DNA of 64,000 bases from Pseudoduganella lurida (lineage in GTDB: Bacteria; Pseudomonadota; Gammaproteobacteria; Burkholderiales; Burkholderiaceae_D), in contig NZ_VLLB01000002.1 in assembly GCF_007830455.1 (NCBI RefSeq), forward strand, positions 62,001-126,000, in the 5' to 3' direction. Shown piece after piece: positions 35,049-43,986 of this stretch. Under the pieces are notes generated by a model. That model worked only from the letters and a program-made list of their open reading frames with translations, ran no database searches and had not been told where the DNA came from. How positions within the stretch are numbered: position 1 is the stretch's first letter; each line of letters begins with the position of its first letter. The position numbers were made by a program, and so were the translations under genes.

Positions 35049-37430
35049 TCAGTAGCGGTAGCCCAGCGTGACGCCCAGTGTACGCTGCTCCCCCAGGTAG
35101 CCCGTCACGGAACCGTACTCGTTGTTCACCAGCCGCTTGTAGTAGGTCTTGTCGAAGGCATTGTTCAGCCACAGGGAGGCGGTCCATTCGCCCTTGTCCG
35201 TCCTGCCCGAGGTGCCGGCCGAGAAGGCGGCCAGGCCGTAGCCGGGCACGCGCGAGAACTGCGAGTTGTCCACCGTGCCGTACATCCAGCTGCGCCAGGC
35301 GTAACGGCCGGCGACGAAGTTCTTCAGGCCCGCGGCGTTCCACTCATAGCGCACGCTGGCGTTAGCCGTCACGCGCGGCGCGTTGAACACGCCCTCGCCG
35401 GACAGGTCGCAGGACTTCGGCGCGTTAGGCGCCAGCAGCACCTCCGGCGGGCAGCGTGCGGTCCTGTAGTCCGTGTAGTACGTGTCGTTGAACACGGCCG
35501 AGGCATCGATCTGCCATGCCCGCGTCGGCGTCCAGTGCACGGAGGCCTCCGCGCCGCGCGAGATGTAGGCGCCCGCGTTCAACAGGTACACCTGCTGGTC
35601 GACCGGGTCATAGCCCTGCGTCTGGAAGTCGCGCACCTGCGACAGGAAGATGTCCGCCTTCAGGTTCAGCCGGTTGTCCGCGAGGTCGGCCTTCACGCCC
35701 AGCTCGCCGCTGCGGGCCTTTTCCGGCCGGATGATCAGCGAGTCCAGCCCGGCCTGTGCGGCGGCGCCGGACGAAATATTCAGGCCACCGGCCTTCTCTC
35801 CATAGGACGCGGCCGCATAGGTGCTCAGTCCGGGTGCGGCACGCCAGGTCGCGGCCACGGTGGCGGAAGGCAGGTTGTTCGTGATCTGCAGGTAGCCCGA
35901 ATTGAACGGCGAACGGTTGTAGCGGACGAAGCTGCCGCCCCGCTCCTCATGGTTGAAGCGCACGCCGGCCGTGATGTCGATGTCCTCGCGCGCGTGCCAG
36001 GTGCCCTGGGCGAATGGCGACAGCGAACGGTCGCGCAGCAGGCCCTGGCGGATCACGTCGAGCTTGCGCGAGACGCCGGTGGCGGTGCCCAGCCAGATGT
36101 CGGGCAGCGTGGTATCGGCATAGCGGGTATGCGCTTCGATCTCCAGCTTCTGTCCCAGGTACGTAAGGCCGAACGCGTAGTCGACCGGACCGCCGGTGGG
36201 CGCATCCACACGCAGGTCCTGCGACCAGCTGCGGTCGTGCTGCTGGAAGCCGCTGTTCGCATAGAGCTGCACCGACTGGTAGTCCGCCAGCGAGGGCGCC
36301 GAATGGAAGTAGCGGTACGAGGTGATGGAGCGCAGCCGCCAGCCGCTGCCCAGCAGCCACTCGGCGCGTGCCGCCACGCCGCCCTGCACGATATGGGTGC
36401 TGGTCTCGTCGTCCAGGTCCACGGTGGACCCGTACAGCACGTTGTTGCCGACGCGCGCAGACCGCACCAGATAGGCATCGGTGCCGTTCACCGCATGCGT
36501 GGCGACCAGCACCGGCGTCGGCTCGCTGTTGGCATTGTTGTAGTCGGCGGACAGGCGCAGCCGGAAGCGGTCGCCGTCGCGGAACAGCAGCTGGCCACGC
36601 GCGCCGTTCGAGCGCGCGCCATTGAGCTGGTGGCCGTTGCGGACATTGGTCACGGCACCGCCGTTGCTGCTGCTGATGAGGTTCAGGCGCCCCGCCCAAT
36701 GCTCCGACAGGGGGCCAGACACGACGGCGCGCACACGTTCGTAGTCATGCTGGCCGACCGACGCGGATATCGACGCCTCCGGCACGAAGGTGGGCTCCTT
36801 CGTGTGCAGGTCGAGTACACCGCCGGTCGAATTGGCGCCGAACATGGTGCCCTGGGCGCCACTCAGCACATCGGCCCAGGCCAGGTCGCCCAGGCTGGAC
36901 AGCATGCCGGGCCGCGCCAGGTAGACGCCGTCGAGATACACGGCCACGCTGCCCGGCATGCCGATGTTCTGCTCCCCGCTCGTCTGGCCGCCGCCATCGC
37001 CGATGCCGCGCAAGGTGATCTGCATGTCCGCCGGGTCGGTGCTCTGCACGTTCAGGCCGGGCACCAGCTGCTGCAGGTCTTCCAGCGACGTGACGTTCTG
37101 CTGCTCGAACTGTTCGCCGGTGACGCGGTAGGCCGACGTGGGGGTGCGCCGCGGGTCGTCCTCGACGGTGCTGCGCTCCTGCCGGCTGCCGCTGACGGTG
37201 ACGACCGCGGCAGGGGCCGCGTCGGCCGGCTCGTCGGCGGGTCCCGGCACGGTTCCCGCCTTGGCGGCACAGGGCATGGCGGCCAGCATGACCAGCGCGG
37301 CAGCGGACGCCAGCAGCGCACGCTGGCGAGGAAGATCGGTGCCGGGGATGGCGTGACGGCAGGGAGGCGTGAGTTCAGCTGCGGCGAATGGTGCGCCCGA
37401 TGGCGCGGCGCGTCGTGGTACCGGATTCAT
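35049..37430 (-). CDS. TonB-dependent receptor paired with the PL26-like lyase
   Basis: 793 residues. The signal peptide is preceded by about 35 residues of basic N-terminus, so the true start may be an internal codon nearer the hydrophobic core (ALLASAAALVMLAAMPCAAKA). The plug begins with VVTVSGSRQER, and has EDLQQLVPGLNVQ and ITLRGIG; the barrel ends with VTLGYRY. By pattern it belongs to the broad iron-complex receptor group, but its place one gene upstream of the exolyase suggests a rhamnogalacturonan oligosaccharide as cargo. Both genes would be transcribed together. Confidence 0.86.
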   Translation of the reverse strand: MNPVPRRAAPSGAPFAAAELTPPCRHAIPGTDLPRQRALLASAAALVMLAAMPCAAKAGTVPGPADEPADAAPAAVVTVSGSRQERSTVEDDPRRTPTSAYRVTGEQFEQQNVTSLEDLQQLVPGLNVQSTDPADMQITLRGIGDGGGQTSGEQNIGMPGSVAVYLDGVYLARPGMLSSLGDLAWADVLSGAQGTMFGANSTGGVLDLHTKEPTFVPEASISASVGQHDYERVRAVVSGPLSEHWAGRLNLISSSNGGAVTNVRNGHQLNGARSNGARGQLLFRDGDRFRLRLSADYNNANSEPTPVLVATHAVNGTDAYLVRSARVGNNVLYGSTVDLDDETSTHIVQGGVAARAEWLLGSGWRLRSITSYRYFHSAPSLADYQSVQLYANSGFQQHDRSWSQDLRVDAPTGGPVDYAFGLTYLGQKLEIEAHTRYADTTLPDIWLGTATGVSRKLDVIRQGLLRDRSLSPFAQGTWHAREDIDITAGVRFNHEERGGSFVRYNRSPFNSGYLQITNNLPSATVAATWRAAPGLSTYAAASYGEKAGGLNISSGAAAQAGLDSLIIRPEKARSGELGVKADLADNRLNLKADIFLSQVRDFQTQGYDPVDQQVYLLNAGAYISRGAEASVHWTPTRAWQIDASAVFNDTYYTDYRTARCPPEVLLAPNAPKSCDLSGEGVFNAPRVTANASVRYEWNAAGLKNFVAGRYAWRSWMYGTVDNSQFSRVPGYGLAAFSAGTSGRTDKGEWTASLWLNNAFDKTYYKRLVNNEYGSVTGYLGEQRTLGVTLGYRY

Positions 37431-37571
37431 TTCGTGGATCTGCCGGGATGCCCGGCCACTGTGAAGGACCGCCGACTATAGACGGACCTGCAAGCTTGCG
37501 AAACGAACCATTTCGATTATCGTTGCTCCAAAATCGTCTTTGAAAGTCACCGGGGATTCCGGCATGCTGAG

Positions 37572-37619
<48 letters not shown>

Positions 37620-37666
37620 AAGGTGCTGTGCGGTGCGGTACGAATCGTCTTGATGCGATGCACCGC

Positions 37667-37885
37667 TCAGCGGGGGCCGCGGCGGCGCTCGTCGCCATGG
37701 CGGTGGAAATTCGGGGCGCACAGCACGCGCAGCGCGATATCGCGCGGCACGCCGGCTTCTTCCATGTACTCGAGGGCGGGGTGGATGCCATCCGCCTCGA
37801 CGATCTTCAACGCATCTTCCACGCGCGCCGCCATTGCAGCGTCGGCGCGCGACCTCGTCGTGCCGCGATCGACCATGACCACCAC
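37667..37885 (-). CDS. Small orphan protein, member of an RVL-motif family (3 of 3)
   Basis: 72 residues. Start is one of two adjacent GTG codons (37885, 37882), with GGAG 4-7 bases upstream; an ATG at 37876 is too far from it. The stretch ALEYMEEAGVPRDIALRVL, then CAP, aligns without gaps with the small proteins at 7719 and 17883. The C-terminus is His/Arg rich. Unlike the other two, it has an N-terminal acidic helix (ARVEDALKIVEADG). It lies between the hybrid kinase gene and the GACGAT array and seems to be monocistronic. Function unknown. Confidence 0.65.
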   Translation of the reverse strand: MVVMVDRGTTRSRADAAMAARVEDALKIVEADGIHPALEYMEEAGVPRDIALRVLCAPNFHRHGDERRRGPR

Positions 37886-38007
37886 CCGTCTCCAAGAAAC
37901 CGGTTAGTTTACACGAAATGACAACGTTGCAGTCGCACGCGTTGTATTCGTTTCATCGAACGACAGCGCCCGCCGGTTGCCGCATGCCAGCCGGCGCTCG
38001 CTTCGCG

Positions 38008-40224
38008 TCAGGCCGCCAGCGCGCGCCGCAGCTCTTCCAGCGAGGCCGGCTTGGTGAGATGCAGGTCGAAACCGGCCGCCGTGGCGCGCACCACGTCCCC
38101 CTTCTGGCCGTAGCCGGTGAGCGCCACCAGCCGCAGCGCGCGGCCCTCCGCCGCCCCCCGTAGCGCGGCCGCCAGTGCGTAGCCGTCCATGTCCGGCAGG
38201 CCGATGTCGAGCAGTGCGGCATCCACCTCGTGCTCGTCGAAGACAGCCAGCGCGTCGCGTGCCGTGTGGGCCACCCGCACGTCCAGCCCGATGTGGCGCA
38301 GCATCAGCGCGCTGGCGCGGGCCGCATCCTCGTTGTCGTCCACCAGCAGCACGCGCAGGCCGGGGTGCGCCGTGGCGGCCGGTGCAGGGGCAGGCTGTGT
38401 TGCGCCGGCCGCCTGCGCAGCCGGGAGCACCGCTGGCAGCACGGCGGGGAGCACTACCTCGAACGTGCTGCCCTGGTCCTTGCCGGGGCTGTGCGCCGTG
38501 ACATGGCCGCCATGCAGCTCGACGATCTTGCGCACGATCGCCAGGCCCAGTCCGAGCCCGCCGGTGCGCCGCGCCAGCTGCTGGGGGGCCTGGTAGAACG
38601 GCTCGAACACATGGGCCAGCAGTTCCGGCGCCATCCCCACGCCGCGGTCGGCCACGGTCAGGCGCGCCTTGCCTTCCTGTTCGGCGAGCGTGACGGTGAC
38701 TTCGGCGCCGCCGAAGCGCGCCGCGTTGGTGAGCAGATTGCCCAGCACCTGCGACAGCCGGCTGTCGTCGCCATTCACCCACAGCGCTGCCGGCGCATGC
38801 AGCACCACGCGAATGCCGGCCGCCGCGCTCACGCACTGGCGCACGATCTCGGCCAGGTCGACGGGATGCAGGTCCAGCGTCAGCTTGCCCGATGCGATGC
38901 GCGAGACATCGAGCAGGTCGTCGACCAGCCGCTTCAGGTGCGTGACCTGGCGGCGCATCACGGCGCGCTCGCGCTGCGCGCCCGTCTCGCCGCGCAGGTC
39001 CATCAGGTCCAGCGACGCGACGATGGGGCTGAGCGGATTGCGCAGTTCGTGGCCGAGCACGGCCATGAACTCGTCCTTCGCCAGTGCGGCGCTGCGTGCC
39101 TCGGCCAGTGCCGCTTCGCGCGACGCCAGGGCCCTTTCGAGCGATGCGAACAGGCCGGAACGTTCGCGTTCGTGGTGGTCCAGCTGGTCCGCGGCGGCGG
39201 CCAGCGCCTGCCCCATCTGCGCGATCTCGCGGATGCGCGACGGTTCGACATCGACGCGCGTGCCGGCCCCCAGCGCGGCGGCGCCGGCCACCAGGGAGTC
39301 GATGCGCCGCACGATGCGCCGCGCCAGCAGGATGGCACCGGCAATGCAGACGAGCAGCGAGATTGCCAGCCCGGCGCCATACACGACGGCGCCCTGCAGC
39401 ACTGGATAGCGCAGCGACGACGTCGGCGCGCTGACCACCACGGACCAGCCCCAGCGCGATGTGGTGAAGGCGGAATGCACGTCGATCTTCTCGATCGTCT
39501 GCGACGCGCCGGTGCCTTCCGGTCCGCTGCGCATCAGCCGCTGCAGCGGCACGCTGACGGCGCTGCCCACGTAGCGTTCATGGTCCTTCGACCGCGCCAC
39601 GCGCCGCCCGCTGCCGTCGATCACGACGAGGATCCAGTCCAGCGGCGCGCGCTGCCGGCCGATCACGTTCTGGATGCGACCCGGCGCGATCACGGCCGAC
39701 AGCACATAGGGCTTGCCCTGCGGACCGTCGACGGGAATCCGCACGGTGAAGGCGGCCCGGCCGCCCTTGCCGCGCGCCACCCGTCCGGCCACCGGGATGC
39801 GGCCCGCCATCGCCATGCGCAGGCTGTCCGGATCGGCAACCGGCGCGGGCGGCGCGCCGAACGGCGCCATCGTGCGGAACACCATCTGGCCCCGTTCATC
39901 GGTCAGGATCACGCCCAGCCACTCCGGCTGCCCGGCCGCCTGCTGCTTCGCGAGCTCATGGAAGCCGCGCAGGTCGCCCGCCGCCAGCTTCGGCGTCTTG
40001 GCCAGTCCCCCGAGCGCCGCCGCGGCGCCGTCGAGTTCCGCATCGACGACGCTCGACAGCGCGCGCGCCAGCTCGATCATCGAGCGTTCCTGCTCGCGCA
40101 GGCGCACGTCGGCCGCCTCCTTCAGGCTCCACGTGCCGAGCAGCGCGAGCGGCAGGAAGCCGATCGCAGTCAGCAGGATCAGCAGGTGGCGCAGGCTGAG
40201 GGTGATGCCGCGGCGTACACGCAT
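38008..40224 (-). CDS. Hybrid sensor histidine kinase with Cache domain, HAMP and receiver
   Basis: 738 residues from ATG 40224. Membrane segment at about 13-33, periplasmic Cache-type domain (about 40-270), second membrane segment (about 280-303), HAMP-like linker, HisKA with H392 (VLGHELRNPL), HATPase with NLLTNAARFGG and GLGLGLAIVRKIVELHGG, a Pro/Ala linker, and a receiver domain (D673 in LLDIGLPDMDG, K725 in LTKPAS). The kinase would sense a periplasmic small molecule and pass phosphate to its own receiver and on to a phosphotransfer protein. No output regulator is adjacent. No clear ribosome-binding site; the membrane segment supports this start. Confidence 0.9.
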   Translation of the reverse strand: MRVRRGITLSLRHLLILLTAIGFLPLALLGTWSLKEAADVRLREQERSMIELARALSSVVDAELDGAAAALGGLAKTPKLAAGDLRGFHELAKQQAAGQPEWLGVILTDERGQMVFRTMAPFGAPPAPVADPDSLRMAMAGRIPVAGRVARGKGGRAAFTVRIPVDGPQGKPYVLSAVIAPGRIQNVIGRQRAPLDWILVVIDGSGRRVARSKDHERYVGSAVSVPLQRLMRSGPEGTGASQTIEKIDVHSAFTTSRWGWSVVVSAPTSSLRYPVLQGAVVYGAGLAISLLVCIAGAILLARRIVRRIDSLVAGAAALGAGTRVDVEPSRIREIAQMGQALAAAADQLDHHERERSGLFASLERALASREAALAEARSAALAKDEFMAVLGHELRNPLSPIVASLDLMDLRGETGAQRERAVMRRQVTHLKRLVDDLLDVSRIASGKLTLDLHPVDLAEIVRQCVSAAAGIRVVLHAPAALWVNGDDSRLSQVLGNLLTNAARFGGAEVTVTLAEQEGKARLTVADRGVGMAPELLAHVFEPFYQAPQQLARRTGGLGLGLAIVRKIVELHGGHVTAHSPGKDQGSTFEVVLPAVLPAVLPAAQAAGATQPAPAPAATAHPGLRVLLVDDNEDAARASALMLRHIGLDVRVAHTARDALAVFDEHEVDAALLDIGLPDMDGYALAAALRGAAEGRALRLVALTGYGQKGDVVRATAAGFDLHLTKPASLEELRRALAA

Positions 40225-40394
40225 GAGAGGGCCCGGCAGTGGAAAGCCCTGATTATAGCTGCGCCGGCCGGTCGGTACTTTCTCGTCGGTATCAATCTGC
40301 GGCCCACGGCGCGGCCGCGGCGCTTCAGTATCGCCCGGCGCTCCGGCGCCGAACCGACCATACCGGCCGCGCGGAACCAAACCTGTCCCGCGGA

Positions 40395-41087
40395 CTAATC
40401 AGCGCGCGTCCCGCCAGCGTCCTTTGCCAGCACCGACTCCCCGATCGCATAGAACTGTCCGCCGGCGATGTAGTGCAGGCTGCGCCACCCCGGTCCGGCT
40501 GCGTCGAAATACCAGTGACCGTCGCGGAACACGCGCGTATCGGCCCACGCCGCAACGACCTCGCCGATGAACAGGTCATAGGCCTGCTGGTTGTGCGGCT
40601 CGGGCACCAGGCGGCACGCCAGCCACGCCGAGCAGCCCGCCACCAGCGGGGCATCGACCGCACCGATTCCCTTGCCTGCATCATTTCCATCGGCCGCTTC
40701 AATTCCATCATCCGCTTCAACGCAATCGGCCACGAACAGCTCGACACCGCAGCGCGCCAGCTTGTCCGGGTCATCGGCCAGGCTGCGCGAACCTACGGCG
40801 TAGACGAGATCCGCCTGCCGCGCCGTCGGCACCTGCAGCACGAAGAGGCCGCTCGCCTCCACCAGCGCGCGCGTGCGCGTGGCCTTGTCCAGCACCACCG
40901 TCACTTTCGGCGGACTGAAATCGAGCGCGCAGGCCCATGCCGCCGCCATCACGTCATCGACACCGTCATGGCGCGCCGAGACCAGCACCGTGGGACCATG
41001 ATTGAGCAGGCGGTAGGCCTTCGCCAGATCGACCGGCGCGACGTGATCGTCCATCCGCCGTGTCATGCCACCATCTTCATTCGCCAT
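40395..41087 (-). CDS. Flavin reductase family protein with an acidic insert
   Basis: 230 residues, FMN-binding split-barrel of the flavin reductase family: GPTVLVSARHDGVDDVMAAA near the N-terminus (contacting FMN) and DKATRTRALVEASGLFVLQV. It would reduce FMN with NAD(P)H or be a flavoprotein of the DIM6/NTAB type. Between residues about 125 and 150 there is an acidic low-complexity insert (DDGIEAADGNDAGKGIG), encoded partly by an imperfect 18-base duplication at 40680-40715. Start ATG 41087 has GAGG nine bases upstream. Monocistronic. Confidence 0.82.
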   Translation of the reverse strand: MANEDGGMTRRMDDHVAPVDLAKAYRLLNHGPTVLVSARHDGVDDVMAAAWACALDFSPPKVTVVLDKATRTRALVEASGLFVLQVPTARQADLVYAVGSRSLADDPDKLARCGVELFVADCVEADDGIEAADGNDAGKGIGAVDAPLVAGCSAWLACRLVPEPHNQQAYDLFIGEVVAAWADTRVFRDGHWYFDAAGPGWRSLHYIAGGQFYAIGESVLAKDAGGTRAD

Positions 41088-41237
41088 GTTGGAAATCCTC
41101 TGCAATGTGAGGCCAGCAGCTTAGCACCGCAGCGCATCCGTGCCCGCTCCCGCTGCCGGCACCTTTCCGGCTATACCCGCACGCGACTCGTACAGTACAA
41201 TCGCCGCTGACCTCCATCGACTGCCCGCCTCCGCCAC

Positions 41238-41567
41238 ATGAACGCTGCGCCACCACGCCACTGCCGACCCGCCGCCACGCGCGGCCGCGCCGTGCTGTGG
41301 ATCGTCGCGCTGCTGTTCCTGTTCCAGATGCTGGGCGCCACGCATCACGATCACGAGGTGGCGGCCAAATCGCTGCACTGCGTGTCGTGCGCGCTGCACG
41401 CCCAGCCGCATGCGGCACCGCCGGCCATGGCGGTACACCCGGCACCGGCCGGCTGGATGCTGCTGCATCCGGTCCTCACCGTCGACCGGGTTGCGCCTGC
41501 CGCGCAAGCCGCGCGCTGGCTTCTGCCGCCCCCGCACGCCCCGCCTTCTTTCCTGCATCGCCAGTGA
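41238..41567 (+). CDS. Small His/Cys-rich membrane protein preceding a siderophore receptor
   Basis: 109 residues: a single hydrophobic segment (AVLWIVALLFLFQMLG, about 18-33) and then a short metal-binding-like stretch with HHDHE and HCVSCALHAQPH. Such small proteins (DUF2946-like) are often found before TonB receptors; a link to metal handling is possible but unproven. It is 190 bases upstream of the receptor gene and in the same direction. The region after it is Pro/Ala rich. Confidence 0.6.
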   Translation: MNAAPPRHCRPAATRGRAVLWIVALLFLFQMLGATHHDHEVAAKSLHCVSCALHAQPHAAPPAMAVHPAPAGWMLLHPVLTVDRVAPAAQAARWLLPPPHAPPSFLHRQ

Positions 41568-41757
41568 TACCGGCCGCGCCTGCGTGCGCCGGCCATCCAT
41601 CGACCACCAGGTCGAACCTCCATCGACCTCGGTGGACATTCATCGACATTATTGATCATCGCCCGGTCCGCGCGGACCGCGGCCAGCGTCCGCCCGCGCA
41701 AGCCGGCAGCACGCGGCCGCGCGCACGCGCCAACGAACCGGTGGCGATGCGGACACC

Positions 41758-43917
41758 ATGCAAACAAACACCGATTTTCCCCGGCACCCGCTGGCACTGG
41801 CCGCCTTGCGCCTGGTCGCGCTGTCTTCCCTGCCCTGCCTTGCCCTGCCCTGCACCGCCCTCGCGCAGCAGGCCGAACAAAAAGCCGAACAACAATCTGA
41901 ACAACAATCTGAACAACAAGCCGACACCGTGGTCATCGACGGCCAGCGCGCCGCCTACCGCACGCTGGCCGTGGCCGGCGCCACCAAGACGGATGCCTTG
42001 CCGAAGGACCTGCCGCAAAGCGTGCGCACGCTGACGGCCGGCCTGCTCGACGATGCGGGCGTCACCACGCTGGCCGGCGCGCTGGAACTGGCCAGCGGCA
42101 TCACGCGCCAGAGCGACCTGGGTGGCCTGTGGGACAGCTACGCGATGCGCGGCTTCACGGGCGACCCGAACTTCGGCTCCGACTACATGGTGAACGGCTT
42201 TGCCGCCAGCCGCGGCTACAACGGCCTGCGCGAGGTGGCCGGCACCCAGTCGATCGAGATCCTGAAGGGCCCCGCCGCCGCGCTGTACGGCCGCGGCGAG
42301 CCGGGCGGCACCGTCAATATCCTGACGAAGAAACCCCTGTTCACGCCGCACTACACGATCGATGCCGGCGTCGGCAGCCACGCCACGCACCGCGCGGCGG
42401 CCGATCTTACCGGTCCCCTGTCGGCCGACGTCGCCTACCGCCTGAACGTCGCGCACCAGGGCGGCGACAGCTTCCGCGACACGGTGCACACCACGCGCGA
42501 CCTGGTGGCGCCCTCGCTGCTGTGGCATGCCGGGCCGGACACCACGGTATCCTACGAAATCGAGGCGGCGCGCCAGCGCTCCCCGTTCGACCGCGGCATT
42601 CCGGTACTGGCCAACGGCGCACCGGAAGTGCCGGTCTCCCGTTTTCTCGGCGAGCCGGGCGACGGCAGCATCACCGGGAAGTCCCTGGGGCACCAGCTCT
42701 TCGTGCAGCATGCGCTGGGCAATGGCTGGTCGCTGCAGGGCGGCGCTTCCTACCGGGACAGCTCGCTGGAAGGCTATTCGACCGAGGCCAACGACCTGCT
42801 GGCCGATAACCGCACGCTGCGCCGGCAGCGCCGGTATCGGGACTGGTCCGCCACGGACCGCTCGGCCCGCGCCGAACTGCTGGGCAGCGTGAGCACGTGG
42901 GGCATCACGCATGCGCTGTTGTTCGGCGTCGACGCGTATCGCTTCGACGACAGCCGCATCCAGCTGCGCCGCAACCCGTCCGCCGCCGCGCCGTACGCCA
43001 TCGATCTTTACGAGCCGGTGTACGGCGGCAGCGCGGCGCCGCTTGCGCTGTCCGTCGACACGCTGGAACACCAGCGCGCCCACGCCGTGTATGCGCAGGA
43101 CCAGCTGACCCTGGCGCCGGGCTGGAAAGCGCTGGTGGGCGTGCGCCACGACCGCTACCGCCAGACCGTGATCAACCACCGCACGGCCAGCGTCAACGAA
43201 CAGGAACTGGGCGCCACCAGCCCGCGTGCCGGCATCGTCTGGCAGCCGGACGATGCGTGGTCGCTGTATGCCAGCGTGGCGCGCGGCTTCCGGCCGAACA
43301 GCGGCATCGGCATCGACAACGCCGCCTTCCCGGCCGAGACGAGCCGTTCGGTGGAAGCCGGTGCGAAGGTGGACATGCCGAAGGGCCTGGCGGCCACGCT
43401 GGCCGTGTACCGCATCGAGAAGGACAATGTGCTGACATCGAATCCGCTCAACACGGATTACGCGCTGCCGGCCGGCTCGGTGGCCAGCAAGGGCGTGGAG
43501 CTGGACGTATCGGGGGAACTGCGGCGCGGCGTGCGCCTCTCCGCCGCGTATGCGTTCACCGATGCGCGCGTGACCCGGGGCGACAACACCATCCGCACCG
43601 GCAGCCGCTTCCCGAACGTGCCCCGGCACGGCGCCAGCCTGCTGCTGGTGGCAGGCGATGCCCGCGGATCGGTCGGTGGCGGCCTGACGTATGTGGGCGA
43701 ACGGTTCGGCGACGTGGCGGCCTCCAGCGATTTCCGCCTGCCGGGCTACACGACGGCGCGGCTGCTGGCGACGTGGCTGCCGCAGCCGCGCTGGCGCCTG
43801 GCCGTCCATGTCGACAACCTGTTCGACCGCCGCTATTACGCCAGCTCGTACAGCCGCCTGTGGGTGGCGCCGGGCAGCACGCGCACCCTCGGCGCCAGCG
43901 CGCAGTACCGCTTCTGA
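41758..43917 (+). CDS. TonB-dependent siderophore receptor (FhuE/FpvA type)
   Basis: 719 residues. Signal peptide to about residue 37 (LALPCTALAQQ), then a four-fold EQQS-type repeat, a TonB box-like TVVIDG, plug domain (LPKDLPQSVRTLTAGLL, IEILKGPAAALYGRGEPGG, NILTKKP) and a 22-strand barrel ending in ASAQYRF. The GEPGGTVNILTKKP segment is typical of the ferric-hydroxamate and pyoverdine receptor class. No FecR-like signalling domain precedes the plug, so it is unlikely to be a transducer. It stops 70 bases before a convergent transporter gene. Confidence 0.92.
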   Translation: MQTNTDFPRHPLALAALRLVALSSLPCLALPCTALAQQAEQKAEQQSEQQSEQQADTVVIDGQRAAYRTLAVAGATKTDALPKDLPQSVRTLTAGLLDDAGVTTLAGALELASGITRQSDLGGLWDSYAMRGFTGDPNFGSDYMVNGFAASRGYNGLREVAGTQSIEILKGPAAALYGRGEPGGTVNILTKKPLFTPHYTIDAGVGSHATHRAAADLTGPLSADVAYRLNVAHQGGDSFRDTVHTTRDLVAPSLLWHAGPDTTVSYEIEAARQRSPFDRGIPVLANGAPEVPVSRFLGEPGDGSITGKSLGHQLFVQHALGNGWSLQGGASYRDSSLEGYSTEANDLLADNRTLRRQRRYRDWSATDRSARAELLGSVSTWGITHALLFGVDAYRFDDSRIQLRRNPSAAAPYAIDLYEPVYGGSAAPLALSVDTLEHQRAHAVYAQDQLTLAPGWKALVGVRHDRYRQTVINHRTASVNEQELGATSPRAGIVWQPDDAWSLYASVARGFRPNSGIGIDNAAFPAETSRSVEAGAKVDMPKGLAATLAVYRIEKDNVLTSNPLNTDYALPAGSVASKGVELDVSGELRRGVRLSAAYAFTDARVTRGDNTIRTGSRFPNVPRHGASLLLVAGDARGSVGGGLTYVGERFGDVAASSDFRLPGYTTARLLATWLPQPRWRLAVHVDNLFDRRYYASSYSRLWVAPGSTRTLGASAQYRF
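41875..41922 (+). repeat. 12-bp tandem repeat, four copies, in the receptor N-terminus
   Basis: Units GAACAAAAAGCC, GAACAACAATCT twice, and GAACAACAAGCC encode EQKA, EQQS, EQQS, EQQA between the signal peptide and the TonB box. The repeat keeps the frame and probably only changes the length of a flexible linker. Confidence 0.85.
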
Positions 43918-43986
43918 GATGTGCCGGGCGAAGTGCTACCGAAGTGGCACCTCGTCCGGAGGACCCCCAACCCGGTGGCGCGGGCC

